Numbered from the stretch's first letter, positions 22,330 through 36,092 are shown. The stretch: DNA of 64,000 nucleotides from Orthonyx spaldingii (GCA_013397795.1 VZTJ01005231.1:486915-550914), one strand, 5' to 3'. Numbers and translations: made by a program. Notes: a model not told the origin generated them from the sequence alone.

Positions 22330-24639
22330 TGCATTGATAAGTTTCAGCATACACATACAAATTGTTATAAGCAAAATGAATGCCTAAGAAAATTAATGAG
22401 CGTATTTAGCATTTAGTAATGGACTCTGTTTCCTCTGTGTGGGACAATGAAGACAAAACTGCATGTGACCTTATGAGTTATACCATTACAAAGATTTTTA
22501 AAATCATCAGCATTTCAAAGCTACATGTTGGAATTTTTTTTTTTTCTTAAATCCAGGCGTTAATATTTCCAAACCAGCTAACCCTATCACCTGAAATGCA
22601 AATCTTCATTTGTGCAGTTCTTTACTTAGACAATTGCAGAGGCATGGCCTGTGCTAGAGAGATGTTTGGTGTGCACTGGAGGGAGGCATTAAGATAAATC
22701 ATACTATTAAAAATAAAATGAGAAATACCACCTGATTGTTTAGTTTGAGATTTCATTTTTGTAGAAACTGTACCCATTTTGACCCAGGGGTGCCCCTCAT
22801 GAGTCAGTGACAGCACATACAGGCAAGGAGCAGGGGACAAATCCCATGCTGGATCCTGTCCTCTGTTCACTTGTGCTCCTGACAGTGAGGGCAGTTCCTG
22901 GATCAACAAATAACCACTGAAGTGTGACATATTTTCTGAATTCAGTGATTATAGAGTCTTAGAAGTCAAAAGGAGATCACAGGTTGGGTGAAAATGCTAG
23001 TGGAGCTCAGTTGTATTAAAAGTGATTATGTGTTAGTACCTCACAGCTCTTGCTCAAAAACCAGGTAGTCAGCTTGAAGGATATTTTGACCTTTTCCACT
23101 TTCCATCTCTCTGTTTCTGATGAAACAAACAGGATGACCTCTGCAGCACACACTTCCCAAGCTGGTATTAGACTGGCACACATATTGAAAGCAGGAGACC
23201 TTTCCTTTCATCTTTTCTGAAATGGTCAAGTTTAAGATTGTTACTGGAGAAAACCTTCCCTAGAGAGAACCTGAACTCATCATCACTACTATAGCTGATA
23301 TTTAGAAAACACCTATTCACGTAAGGAAGACTAATAGGTACTTTGAACTACCTTTTGGCTATCAATGAGCTTCACTTCAGACATTAGAATCCTGAAACAG
23401 GTACAGCACCTGCAAGATGGTTTTTGTTGTTTTGGTTTTATTTTTGACAAACAGGAAAGAGAAGAAAACCAAATAAACACTGCATTCATTAAAACAATCC
23501 AGCACTGTCTCACCATAAATCAGCTATTGCTGATTAGATCTTAAATGTAATGGATGAATGTCTCAGCTGACACAAATGAACTTCACTGCACTGTCTCACA
23601 CAAGCTAAGGTTCTGGTGCAATGTCTTTGCCAACACCATAAACACTCACTGGATGTTTCCAGTACACTCAGCAGCTAGCACCTGCTGGGCCACACAGCAA
23701 AACAAACCCACTGACGCTCACTTCATTTCCGGAAAAACAAGGCAGTATGAAAGGAAACAAAAAAGCCATGTAGCCTGTACATAAATAAATAATATTAAGC
23801 CTTACTTGTCTGTAATTAAAGAAAGGAATGGTCTACAAAATATCCATTCACAAATTACTTTATCATTCTGTATGCTTTTCTAGAGTACTCTGATCCCATG
23901 CATTGTCCCATCCTTCCAACAAACAGCTCTATTGCCCACCAGGCTGGTGGTAGCAGGTGCACGAGCAGTTGCTCAGGCCCATATCGATGCTTCTGTCCCC
24001 TGGAAGGTGCCAACCACATCCCAGGCTGGCATGGAGATAAAAGGCATAAGAGGCTCTATGCACCAGGGCTTTCTGGGCTTGAAATATGCAGGACACTGAT
24101 ATCCATACGTGAAGATTAATGCTGCACTCTGGACTCATCTCCACTTTTTCCACCTCTTCTTCCCTGGCTGTGATGTTGGCAAATGAACTGGAGAGCAGAG
24201 GGCAATTGCCCTTGAGCCTTAACAAATCCAAAATATAGAAGGAGTTGAAACTTGTGGCACTTCCTTCTGCCTGTACAGTTAAATCCCCTACAATGAAGGG
24301 ATGGCGGTGACATTTGGGTACTGGCATATGAGTAGAAGTCTCTTCTTTCTCCCTGGAAGATAAACAAAGTGAGAAGTAGGTGAAGTGAGAAGTAGCAACA
24401 TATTGCTGCCAATTTATGGCACTTGAATATTCAGTTAAAGAAAAATCTAGTCTATGATTTACTCATTTAAGTGCAGTTTCAGTTCACCTACAATGTCATG
24501 ACCTTCTCAATGATAGTTATATGTGGCATGTGGCATGGATAAAATGAACCTCTTGCATATGTAGAAATGGGTTAAAAAAATGAATGTTCTGTCCACCCTA
24601 CTTTACTACTGCTGTGATTTAGTAAAAGACTAGTTGCTG
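22330..24639. other. Unique non-coding DNA, no gene seen
   Basis: No exon or transposon recognised. A 16-base near-repeat around GTGAAGTGAGAAGTAG occurs at about 24367-24395. Confidence 0.55.
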
Positions 24640-24900
24640 TCAGATCCAGTAATTTGAGACTCATCTTACAACGAAGTATATATGCTGATGAAAAGCTGCT
24701 TTAGCAGCAGAGAGACTGCTAATTGTTTGATTATACAGGTCTTCACATTAATGAAGCACTATTCCATGGATTTGGAGCATGGCGTGCAACCAAATTACCA
24801 CCCCAGCACTCAAGCTGTGAAATCTGATTATTCATTAGCCAGTCAGTGAGTGGTACAAACATCTTTTCTTTTTTCAAACCGTCAAAGGAGAGCGACTGCT
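24640..24900. promoter_or_regulatory. Candidate conserved non-coding element
   Basis: Motif-dense unique DNA with CTAATTGTTTGATTA, ACATTAATGAAG and GATTATTCATTAGCC (homeodomain-type) plus the tight inverted repeat GCTGCT-TT-AGCAGC (24695-24708). It is free of simple repeats and coding potential. The assignment is inference from motif style. Confidence 0.35.
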
Positions 24901-25373
24901 TTTTTTTTTCCCCACTCTTCCCTTTAAGAATATAAGGGTTTGGACTTTTATCAATGGTAGTAGCTTACTTAAGATTTTAAGGATAAACACATTATATAAA
25001 GGGGGCCTCATTTTTCTTCAAACTGTGATCTTCTTTTACAATTTATCCCTTATGTTTACTTAGTCGTGGCCTCCCCTGAGCCTGTCACTAACTGATGATT
25101 GTGGTGCATTTAATGAATTGAGAGTAGACTATACCCTCCTTAATTGACAAGAGTTACTAAAAGATAAGGAATCAAAGTGGGGAGAGCTCACAGTGCATCT
25201 GCCCCTACCAGGCAGACCTGACTGAAGATGGATGGCTGTGCAAGTAATTTCCAAACTTCTTTTATCATCATTTTTTAATAAACTTGGATTTTTTTTTGTT
25301 ACGGGAAAATTTCTCTCTCACATAAAAGATGAAATGGAGAATAAAAAATTGGATATTATTAGCAGAAAGGTGT

Positions 25374-25472
25374 TTCCTTCCTTCCTTCCTTCCTTCCTTC
25401 CTTCCTTCCTTCCTTCCTTCCTTCCTTCCTTCTCTCTTTTCTTCCTTTCTTTATTTCTTTCCTTCCTTCCTT
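25374..25472 (+). repeat. (TTCC)n microsatellite
   Basis: About 15 perfect TTCC units (25374-25432) are followed by an imperfect CTTT/TTCC stretch to 25472. The FLPSFLPS reading frame across it is an artefact. Confidence 0.97.
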
Positions 25473-25768
25473 GAATTTCCCCACCCACAGCAAACCTAAC
25501 CTAACAGAAATTCCAGACACAGCCAGTCTGTTTTGTACAGTGAATGTAGCTGGGTTCGGTTACAAAATGAGCGGTGTGGAAATCCTTCCTCACATGGTGG
25601 AGAAGTACTGACATCTCTAGCAAATGGGATTATCTGTAATGAGATTACATACAAAGAGATTAAGATGTGAACTGACACTCCTAGGAGATACAAAAGAGGC
25701 TCCTGAGACAACAGAGAAATGAGGTGTCAGAAGCAGAAGGTGGAATTGCTTCCTTGAGAAGGTTTTTC

Positions 25769-25960
25769 ATGATAATGATAATGATCTTACCCGTATAATA
25801 GCGCCTTTCATCCAGAAAGATCCCCAAAGAGCTGTGCAAATGCTGTACACTAGTTCTTTTCAGACCATCATGGAAATGCTTCCACCTCTGGTCGGAGTAC
25901 AGCAGCTGTTTAACCACACACAAGCTTACCTCACATTGCAGTGCTGGGCAGGAACTATTA
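25769..25960 (-). mobile_element. Ancient amniote retroposon fragment, 3' tail
   Basis: On the minus strand the order is: AAACAGCTGCTGTACTCC, GACCAGAGGTGGAAGCATTT, CTCTTTGGGGATCTTTCTGG, then ATGAAAGGCGCTATTATACG and an ATT/ATC-type tail. This fits the 'gctttgggatccttcgggatgaaaggcgctatataa...(att)n' 3' end shared by old amniote SINE/LINE families. The reading is from memory of that consensus layout; the exact family (L2-, CR1/L3- or SINE-derived) is not fixed. It lies about 300 bases beyond the (TTCC)n array. Confidence 0.6.
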
Positions 25961-25990
25961 AGATAAAGGCTGATCTCAGGAAAAATTCCA

Positions 25991-28278
25991 GACACCAAAA
26001 TATAACTATATAAATCTCAAGTCTGAGTCACTCCACAAAACTATAATTTGGATTTGGAGTTTCATTTCTTTGGTATTTTTCCCCCTTGCTTTTCACTATT
26101 CACACTGGCATATTTAAATAAGAATATTGAATTAGTTTTTTTTAAATGTTCATTGAAAATGCATGCTTTCTTGATCAAAAATTGTGCCGAAAAAAATGAA
26201 ATATCATAGCAAATAAGAAAGAACAAAGCTGTTGAAAGTTTGGTTGAAGCTTTGACCCTATTTCAGGTTGCATCTGACTGTGCAGTGCATCAACTGGCCA
26301 TTGCCAAGCAGATGATAGACAGATGATACCCATGCATGTCTGCTGGTGGACACAATTTTAAAAACAAAACATCTCAAATTTGACTGATAAGGCTGTGATG
26401 GAAGCCACTCCAAAACAGTGCAAACTGAGGAGAGACCTCTTCCAAAAGTAACCTTTGAGTCTGGGGTGCTTCGTTTTTTGTCGCTCAGAACACTGCGATA
26501 CTTACTGAGCCTTTTAACTTTTCTATATAAAGCTGGCTGGCAACAACTTCACATGAAAAGCTTCAGAACACAGGCAGTAGATGTTGTCCAGAAGAAAAGA
26601 GTGATTAAAAAACCCTTCTGTGCCCGCTTATAGCTCATCAGAAGAAATATCTGTGCTTCAGGCATGGCTTGAAGACATGAGAGCAGCATAGGCATTCCTC
26701 AGATACAGCTCCTCTCTCACTCTCTGAGTGCTAAATTACCATCCTTGTTCTTAGTAGATTTTATTAGTCTTCTTGTCAGTCTTATAAATGGAGTTTAACA
26801 GGAAAACAAAATGTATTTAGACAATATGGTCTATATGGCTTTGCAGTTAAACAAGTCTCCCTGTCAGATTCTTTCAACTCTCTGGCAAAAAGGATAATGA
26901 AACATTTTGCTTGCTCCTCCACTCCCATGTTTGCTCTGCCAAGCAACCACCAGCATCAATGCCCAAAGGGAAAACTTGCTTTCAGAGAGGGGGCTTAGTA
27001 CTAACCCTGGATATTATTTTTCCCCTCCAGCCTTCAAGCTAAGAAGCCTTAAATCAAGATTACTCCTTCATTGCTTGCCAGGTACCAGGGGAAATGCTAA
27101 CTGCTCACAACAGACTGTGGCACAGCATCCTCAAAGGCCTGTCTCTTCCCTGCAAAGAACGTCTGGGTCCCGGCCCTTACCAACACCTGACAGCCCTGCC
27201 ATGACTCCACAGCTCTGAGAAAACCCCTCTGTGGTCCAGTGTCCCTGTCTGCAGCATGGATAATGATGCTACTTATCCTGGTAGGGGTGGCTTTTATTTC
27301 TCTGTCAGTCACAGTGCACAAAAGAAAAATGTGCATCTTTGTAGCATCCCTCAGGCATCATGGATTGTTAAAACCAATACAAATTACAACTATTTCACCC
27401 ACTGCTGCTGCCATTGGTAAGCTACCACCAGCCTCCTGACAGCACTGCATGGACAGGAAATCTCTTCTCCTTTGCTCTTCCACATTTGAACTGTATCATC
27501 TCACCCTGGATGAAAACCCACAGTTTCTTGAGGTTAACAATGCTGTCCTCATAAATGAAATTATTGTATTTTTTTTCACCGTCTTTTTTAAACTGCATTT
27601 TTTTCAGTCACTAAGATTTGTTCTCTAAAGACACTTGCCAGTATGATCATGTAATTTTAGGCTTTGGGGGCTTTTTCCTCTACCTTTATAAGACTATATT
27701 GGCAAAACTTCTATGTTTGACTCACTTGTCCTGAAATAAAGCTGCTTTGACTGATGTAGCTTGGTTCATATGAATGGTACATCAGGCTCCTGACATTACT
27801 TTTTTTCTGCCACAGGTTGTAGCTACCTGAGGAAGGCTTTGCTCACCTAACCATCCTGACAAGGTCCACCCTAGGACTTGGCATGGGCTAATAAGTCTGG
27901 CTCTAAACTCCCCCATGCTTTGGGACTTCTCCAGGAGGAATCAGGTGGGGAAACTAACCTCTCGTCTTATTCAGTCTGGTGAGCATCCGAGACAAGACCA
28001 CAGCCTCTCAGCCAGGTCAGGTGCACCATCAGCTGTCCTGCCCTGTCTCAGCACTGCTCCCATCCTGCCCCAGCAAGCAGATATTCCTGGCAAAACCCAT
28101 CATGTTCCAGAGGGGACAGGAATCCATTACTCACTGAAGAGGGTCCTGCTTATCACCCTTGCTCTGCAGCATTCAATAATTCTGATCTCTGTCTGGGCTA
28201 CCGACAAGTGCTTCCAGTCCAAAGCAAGAAATGCAGCAGCTTTCATCATCCACACAGAAGCTTTCATTTTAAAAATAA
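25991..28278. other. Unique non-coding DNA, no gene seen
   Basis: No gene or element recognised. Short open frames (up to about 130 codons) show no known domain. Confidence 0.5.
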
Positions 28279-28287
28279 TGCCTTTCA

Positions 28288-29022
28288 ATGTCAGCTTGGC
28301 CAACAGCTGCTTCTAGAAGATTAGAGCTTTTCTCTGCCTTCTCTGGCAACCCAGATGGATTTGTTTGCCTAGTTTACATTGCACTGCATTGTTCAGCTAT
28401 CTGTAAGCGTGATCAGTGCTGGCTTCCAATATTTCAAAGCCTGTGGCATCATCATCATCTAATACCAATTATGGGGGAAAAAAGCCTCTTCCAAGTAGCA
28501 GCTGTTGAGTTTGGGAGGGGTGATGGGGTACTCTTTGTTCTCTCACACTTAATCAGCAAGATGAGAGGTATTGGAGCTCACATGACACAGCACTTTTGGG
28601 ACAAGAGACTACATCTGATCTATTCCCAGGATTTTACTGGGTACATATCCCAACGGTGTCTGCAGTGGCACTTCTCTATCAGGATGATCACGCCTTTCCA
28701 GGAATGTACAAGATGGCAAAACAAATTCTTCCTGACTGGCTTCATGTGCTTTTCATGTCAGGTTCACACCATATTACACCACGTTCTGCCCAAAGTAAAT
28801 GAACTGATGCACAATGGTTTGAGAAGAGAAAAATTACATTGGCGGTTTCAGCAATCTCTTCATGCTTCTGTTTATCCCTCCAAGCTCTCTTACAGCATGA
28901 TGAACATGTGCTTAGATGTCTCCTGCCACACATTCAAGGAGGACAAACAAGCACAGACTGCCAGATCCCCCCAGAACATCTGTTTTTCTGCCTGCAGCTC
29001 AGCAACTAAGTCAATATATTAA
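28288..29022 (+). other. Longest non-repetitive open frame, 244 codons, unassigned
   Basis: An ATG at 28288, just after two in-frame stops (28270, 28276), opens a 244-codon frame. I recognise no domain. The translation is rich in His, Cys, Phe and Ser, with no signal peptide, repeat or catalytic motif that I trust. The + strand here is pyrimidine-rich, which removes stop codons, and neighbouring frames are also fairly open (27915-28316 and 28916-29278). A chance frame or part of a non-coding transcript is more likely than a gene. No upstream promoter-like or CpG-rich sequence is visible. Confidence 0.2.
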
Positions 29023-32000
29023 GAACCACCATCAGTGGGCTGGTTTTTTGAAGCTGCTGAGCACCCACAAGTCCCAGAGATATCACGTACAGATTCTCCC
29101 TGCTCAGCTTCTTTCCCAAAAGTTTTCACAGCTTTTTTATTATCTTGCTTCTTCCCTAGTCTGCATTAACTTGTGGGTGTTGACATGTGTACACCACTGT
29201 AGAGAGCACAGTGCAGTCACTCTGCAGACACAGTCCATGACAGAACAAAATGCCTATTACAATACGGATTTTCCTTGACTTCAACTTATGTCACAACAAA
29301 GCTCTTCATGAGACATTTGGCAGAGATGTTGCTCAGTCAAGAAAACATTCCATAACTTGGAGACAATATACAGCCCTATTACATATGCTGCTACTTCTTT
29401 TCTTTGTTTTGTTGACATTTAACACAAGAATATCAGCTTCTCTGTGATTCTTCATTTTTCTCATTATTTTCAGATATTAGGAGCAGTTCATTTCCACCTG
29501 CAAATCGACTATTTTCATGCATATCCATGCAAGGCACAATTTATTTTGAATACGCAAAAGCAAACTGTGAGGAAAACACTCAAGCATTGGAGATGCAGAC
29601 TCTAAATAAGTGCAGTCCACAAAATGAGATTATAATTTTGGATAGGAATCAGTGTTCAATCTGGGGTAGGGTTTGCACCACCAGATGTCATAAAACTTGC
29701 TATTCCACATTCCTTATGCTTGAAAGTGCTACATCTGGCTCAAGAACCCATCAAAAACTATGTCTACACAGCGTTTTGCAGGCAGACTCAAGCTTGATTT
29801 GACCACACTCCAAGCCAGCCAGGAAACATGTGGCTACACCAGTACGGTGCCAAACCTCAGAGAATCTGCCCAGATGAAAAAAAGTGTGTATGAGAACAGT
29901 CAGAGCACAGAGCAAGTGTCTGCCTCCCTGCAAAAATGTGTGGATATAACAGGCTCAGATTTTCAGGAAACCTCCACGGGGTTTTAGGCTTAACCTTCTC
30001 CACCTACATGTCTGGTAGCTACAGTAAAGAAATTTTCTTCTCATACATCAATAATTTTCTCTAAAATCCTTTTTTACAATGACAAAAGGTGCTTTCATGG
30101 AAAGCCATGAGAGCTTTACCAACAAGCACCTGATTTATGGGAACTCTCTCAGGAAGACCCACAGATGAGAGCAGCCAGGGATATACAACCTCAGTTCAAA
30201 GCAGTGGCAAAAATTAGAGCCTTTGGAACACTTTGTTCTCAATTATTTGCATGTTGAAGCCTTTCACATGTTTTGGAAGCAGATGCTTTTTTCAGATGTT
30301 CAGGTAGTATTCCAGGTTGTTTTCTGAAAAATTATCAAGTGACACATGAGAAGTTGGGCTGCGGTGAATCAGAACAAATTTGGTGGGGGTGATCTATTCC
30401 TCATCATAGCTAAATTACTATTAGTCTTTTTAAAAATGTATGCTAAAACTCAGTCCCACTAGTTTAATGAAAGATTGAAAAGTTACGATTTATGCAAGCT
30501 CAGTTACCATATAATATTGTGCAGACTGCATCTATTTATCACCTAATTCATGTGTTTGCAAGCAGTTTGAGTTTTCCTTTTTCTCCCAGATACTGCATTT
30601 GGACAGAAGTCAAAAGTTTATTTAAAACATGAGAGAATCACTGTAGAAGCACAGAAGCAAAATGGTGTCCTGTCCTCAGTTCTGTCATGCAGTGAAGCAG
30701 CTGCCAGGCCTGGAGCAGACGGGAAACCTTCGTTTAGGCTATTTCATGGAGTCTGCTCAGGCTGGTGATGGGCCCCAACAGCTTGAGATCCACCTGATTT
30801 TTGATGATGCTCCTCCAACACTCCCTTCATGGGAGGGATGAACTTTATCCTCCACTTCCATTCATTTTCCAAATGCATGCCAAACTCTTTGTAAGTTGCT
30901 GGTGAAAAAACTGTGACCCTGGCCCAAAACCACTTTTTGTATAAATGCAAACCATGGAACACCAACCAGATGGACGATGGCTGAAGGACTGTAGTGAAGA
31001 TATTCTGGCTTTCTACAACAATAAAGCACAGCCTTTTTGATCTCTTTGTAGGGAAATCAACAGTCTGATGTCCCCACCTGTGTTTACGAGGGGACTTCTG
31101 CCTGATGAAATAAGCTTGGTGTGTGGGTTTGTTTATGTAGACTTGAGCATAACTTGCTTCCTCGGGTAAGAGCTGTTTGCCCAGACTTAGACAGTACAAA
31201 TGCATGTGATTTACAATTAATTCAGTGGGAAGTGAGCATCTGGATCTGCAGTATTTCAAATTATTGCTTAATACTGAGAATGACGTGCCTCAGCTTTTGA
31301 AGCGTTTTGTGTGAGATACTCAAAGGAAATTTTCAGACTACTGAGTTATCGTTACTGAACTACTGCAGCTACTATCTGTCCTAACATTTCACTGTAATGA
31401 GGTCATATTTAAGTTACCAGCAAGGAGGGTCTTGCAAGACCTCCTTAAAGAGTGGGTGAGCACCAAAAACAATTCCAAATTTTGTCACTGCAGGGATGGA
31501 TTTTGCAAGTAGTCCATTTCTGCTCCAGCCCAACCATCTTGAGACACTGGATAATATAACTTGCCCTTCTCTCTGACTCAAACTTGCTATCAGCCATCAT
31601 AACACTTGGGGCAACATTTTATTGATCAAACCTTTTAGAAATGTGACATTCCCAAATAAAATTTCAGCATGACAGAGGTAACAGAAAGGAACTAGTCAAT
31701 GCTGAGGCAGAGCAGTTTCATTTCTTACATATGGAGTCACAATTAGTGTCACCTCTCACAAATTTAAGGGCCCTAAAAAAACAATGGCAATGTGTTGCCA
31801 TAGAGAAGGACTGTCCAGAGTTCTCTGGGTGACACTGAACAGTCCATGTCTTTATTACACTGGTGGGAGACTTCTCCTAAGGCAGATGTACAGTAATTGC
31901 TACCAGTCCCAGCAAAATTCCAGCAAGCACCAAAGATGGAAACAGGCACAGGAGACCTTTGAAGACACAGATGGTACAGAAGGGCAATTTGACCACGCTT

Positions 32001-33089
32001 TACAGTCATCTTCTGGCATTTGTCTCCAAGGTAGAGGGACTAAGCATGCCAGCACCTCAGTACTGCTGTGTCAGGCCCAGATGAGGGGCACAAAGGGAGA
32101 TGCAGTGCTTCCTGACCCCGGGACCAGCAATGAAGTACTGAACCTGGATTCCCTGAACTAAAAGCATCTTAAAAGTGGTGGAGATTCCCTATTCTTTCAA
32201 GGCTGAGGACTCCTCTGGACAACCAGAAACTCTCTCACGCAGTGACAGATCTCTTAAGGTAGTAGAAGACCTGTTGAGATCTAGGAAGAGGAAAGGGGTT
32301 TTGCACTTCTGCCTATGAGAAAAAAAATGGAAAGACCACTTGAAAGACTCCTTTACTTGTCTCTGGCAAGTAAGGAGTGAGATTCTCTTGAACAGCTCTA
32401 AGCAGAAGACAGCACTAGTCATACAATAACATACTATCAGTCCATCTGCTTCCCAGAAAGTTATGTTCAGTAAGTATTTATGGATCTAATTTCTCTCTTC
32501 AGTTCTTTTTCATCAGGATAAATGTTATGAACTTTAAGAGGTATGAAGTTGGGAGAGCGGGGGCAAAAGAAATGTAGATGAATTTCAAGGTAAAAAAGTA
32601 CACTCCATCCTCAATTCACTCAGCTTAAGTACTTTATGAATATGTGAACAGCTGGTGATTTTGCATATTGCATCATCTGCACCATGGTAGGGAGGTAGAG
32701 AGATATGGATAATAACAAGAGGCTTTGGGACTTAACAGAGAATTGGCCAGGATATTGTGGATATAAATCAGCTATCTTAGTATAAGGATAGATTTTATAC
32801 CAAAGTTTTCACTTTTTGTATTTGACTTTTCATCACAGTGCTGGTTATTATAACTTCTTTTTAAAGAAAAAGGCAAGTCATGCCTCCAATAGAAACAAGA
32901 ACAATGCCTCTTACTGGAGTTCCATGAATCCACTTCAATGTCACTTGAAAGACTCCTGAGGAGTCGAGCTGCTTGGTTTCTGTGAGACAGCCCAGGAGTC
33001 TCTCTCTGTCCAGCTCACGCAGCTAAGTTAAGCTTTTAATAAACTCAGTTGTTATTTTTCTAACAGATTCTTAATTACTGTTTTTTGAA
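29023..33089. other. Unique non-coding DNA, no gene seen
   Basis: No recognised exon, RNA gene or transposon. The minus-strand frame at 30744-31259 (171 codons) has no recognisable family signature and is not called as a gene. Confidence 0.5.
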
Positions 33090-33440
33090 GCAACAATCAT
33101 CCCACGCTTCGCATTCGCTTTGTTTCTCCACCTCTTCGTGCGGTGCAAGCATGTGGGCAAAGCGTGGGAGGCTCCAAGAGCCCAAGCAATTGAAAATTGA
33201 TGCGGCGCTTTAAAATAAAGGAATGATCCTTATTATAAGAGGGGGAAAACAAAGTAGCACACTGAGATAAACAAAGACGCACAGACAATGCAAGGAAAAT
33301 AATATTAGCAGATGTTGAGCCAGCCGTTAATGATCTGTTTTATATTTAAATCTATCGCTTGAATGCTGGAGCCAGAACACCAAGGAGCGAGAAAGAAGCC
33401 TGGCAGCAGCCTGGCACTTCACTTTTATTGCTCTGACTCC
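33090..33440. promoter_or_regulatory. Candidate conserved non-coding element with a 70-nt hairpin
   Basis: The tract contains AACAAAG, GACAATG and ATAAACAAAG (SOX/FOX-like), CCAAGCAATTGAAAATTGAT and GCCGTTAATGATC (homeodomain-like), and slightly raised CpG. At its left end TCCCACGCTT (33100-33109) pairs exactly with AAGCGTGGGA (33160-33169). Inside, GCAT/ATGT and GCTT/AAGC can extend the stem, giving a fold about the size of a microRNA precursor. The conserved-element call is inference; the hairpin arms are seen directly. Confidence 0.4.
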
Positions 33441-36092
33441 AGTCATTGATGTTGACTTTTTAAGTTGTCAATATAAATTTTTTCGCATGCAAGTTGAGTG
33501 CTGATGGAAAAGCAGAGCTGATGGTGCTGGGAGAGGAAGGGCTCTCCTTGCACACCAAGCACAGCAAACCCCTAGCACTGCAGCTCTTCTGAGGAGCAGT
33601 ACTCAGAGCTTGTAGGACCTGGACCAGACCCTTTGTGAAAGAGCCATGCAGGAGGTCAAAGACATCTACAACAAGCAGCTCCCAGGCACTATTTTGGCAT
33701 GGCAGGCAGGCTGGCAGAGAGCACATCCCCACTTTTGAGACCTGTACAGCTCATGCTGAGTGACAGGCACTAGAGCTGCCTTTTATACTAATTCCTCCCT
33801 ACAAACCATACCTCAGTTTTCAGCAATGGATTACACCAGACATGTTTATTGCAAAGCAACGTGATGGATAAAAACTGGAGGCAGAAAAGCTCCCTCATGT
33901 ACTGTTCATTCAGGGTCAAACATTCAATTGCAAACCTGCAAGCAGCCACACAAGAACTAAATGTCATGCTATAACTCAAGATGAAACTTCAGCTAATTTA
34001 GACAACACCAGAGAGGTTTGGATCTCATTTCACCCTACTCTAACACAGATCCTCTCCCCGGCAGCACGTCCTGCACCCCTGTGAGGAGGAAACCAAGTGC
34101 TTGGGTCTGCACAGAGCTATGGTTCCCTTTGCTCAAGTTCTCCCCCAAGCCATAGGGACCTGAGAACTCACTGAGAACTGTCACACTGCAATGTTGCACT
34201 AGCTGTCTGGACTAGAGATATCCAATAGAGGCAGTCAGCTTGGCTGCTTTTCCAGTTGGGCTTCTTGGTTTATGCCAGAGTTTCTTGCTTTGAGCCTTGT
34301 CTTGCATGAGATGACTTCCCTGTCCTCGCTCACCTGCTCCTGGAGCAGCTCCTGACTATTGGCCATATCCTTCTCTCCTATAGATTTACCATTTCATTTG
34401 CATTCCCTAACAAATACACCACTCCTACCTTTCAGGGTGATATTTCCTGCTTATTCAGGACTTTGGTAAAATTTCTTAAATTGGCGCTCCTGAGGAACAG
34501 ATACTACCCAGACAATCTGTTAGTAACACAGCTGTCTGCTTGCTGTCAGCCTGACATAGACATGGAACTGAAAAAATCAGCCTAAATGGAAAGGGCATTG
34601 CTCCAACATTTCCCTCTGCACTTCTCAGTACCCAAAGGAAGAGTTCCGGGCTACTCACAACTGCTGACCGAGCTGCAGACTACTGCTGTTAATTACCTTC
34701 TGTGCCTTCAGTGGCAGAGATGTTCTCACTAGATCATTTTAGGATCAACTAGATTCTGATTCTCCATGAAATTATTGGATTTGTCAGGCTGTTTGACTCT
34801 CTGACTGTCATAAAAATGTCATTACAATCTATTATGTATACAAATATTTCACTCAAATATACCACCTAACTTACAGTAGTGATACAGTTGTTTTTAGGTT
34901 ATTTTGAAAAGAAAAATGTAATCAATTTCACTCTTGCCCTACTGATTTTGGATCAACACATGGTTTTCAGCTAAGACAATTTCATCCAAGACATGGTCTG
35001 GATGCAGCAAGATTTGGTGCAACTTCCACATGTTTTGCTCCACTGCCTGTCCAGCTGAACCACCTTTGGCTTCTGTGGCAATGCAGTTCTGGGCCACACA
35101 AATTGGATCCAGCATGAAGTCAAGCACTTCATAGTTGCTCACTATGGCACTACAGGTACTTTTAATCATCACACTTGAAATCTTGCCACTAAAAGGCACC
35201 AAGTTTGTCTTTAAAAAACCATAAAAATAATCCATTAAACAGTTTCAATACTCATTTTACTATGTATTGATGCCAGTAACAACCCTGATGTTATTGGTTC
35301 AGAATCTTCTTCAGGTTAAAAGTAATTTCAATCACCTGGATGGAGTAAGGATTTTCTTTCAATGCTGACCTTCTCCCACTTTACTGAAGATCTCCCACTT
35401 TTCAGAGACAAGAAAGGCTTAGCCAGCTTCAAAAACTCTTCTACTTTGAATTATAAAGAACTGCTAATTTTAACATATTTATTAATTTTTGATGTTTTTT
35501 AAGGTCAAACAATACCACTTCTGACCTTACATGTGTACTCTAGCAGCCCAGAAAAATCAGACCCACAGCTCTTTGGTTTACACTTTTCCATAGCCTACTA
35601 GATGTCTGTGTTTACAGTTATCTTTCAATGAACAGTAATGTAAAGACAAAGGAAACAGAAAACAGATCTGTGCTTTGAACCTTGAAGTCACCACACTTCA
35701 ACAACACATTGCATTGCAATCCACTGTTGTGGATGCTATTACTTGGTAGTGAACAATTGGGACATTACTGCATCCATTATATATTAATAACAGAAGTGTG
35801 TGTATCTTATTTTTCTTCCCTTTCTTCCCTCTCCTACCCTTTTTATGATAATTAACAAGGCAATAAACATGTAAAACTTAAAAACCACAGAAGTGGAAAA
35901 CTGATAAAGGCCTCTGAAATGACAGCAAGGAAAAAAAAAAGAATCAGTGAACCAGAAGAACATATAAAGTTATTGCCATTGAGCTTTGCAGAGAGCAGAA
36001 AATTTGAAAGAATAATAAATAACAAGGTCAATTAAGTTTTCCAGCAAGAACTGAATCCAAGGTGAGCTGAGCTAACTTAAAAAACCTGCCAA
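33441..36092. other. Unique non-coding DNA, no gene seen
   Basis: No exon or transposon recognised. AT-rich patches at 34780-34920 and 35460-35500 carry nothing identifiable. Confidence 0.55.

Noticed and set aside
25232..25474. FLPSFLPS frame
   Set aside because: Translation of the (TTCC)n array.
30744..31259. 171-codon minus-strand frame
   Set aside because: No recognisable family, and a length that can be expected about once by chance in 64 kb over six frames.
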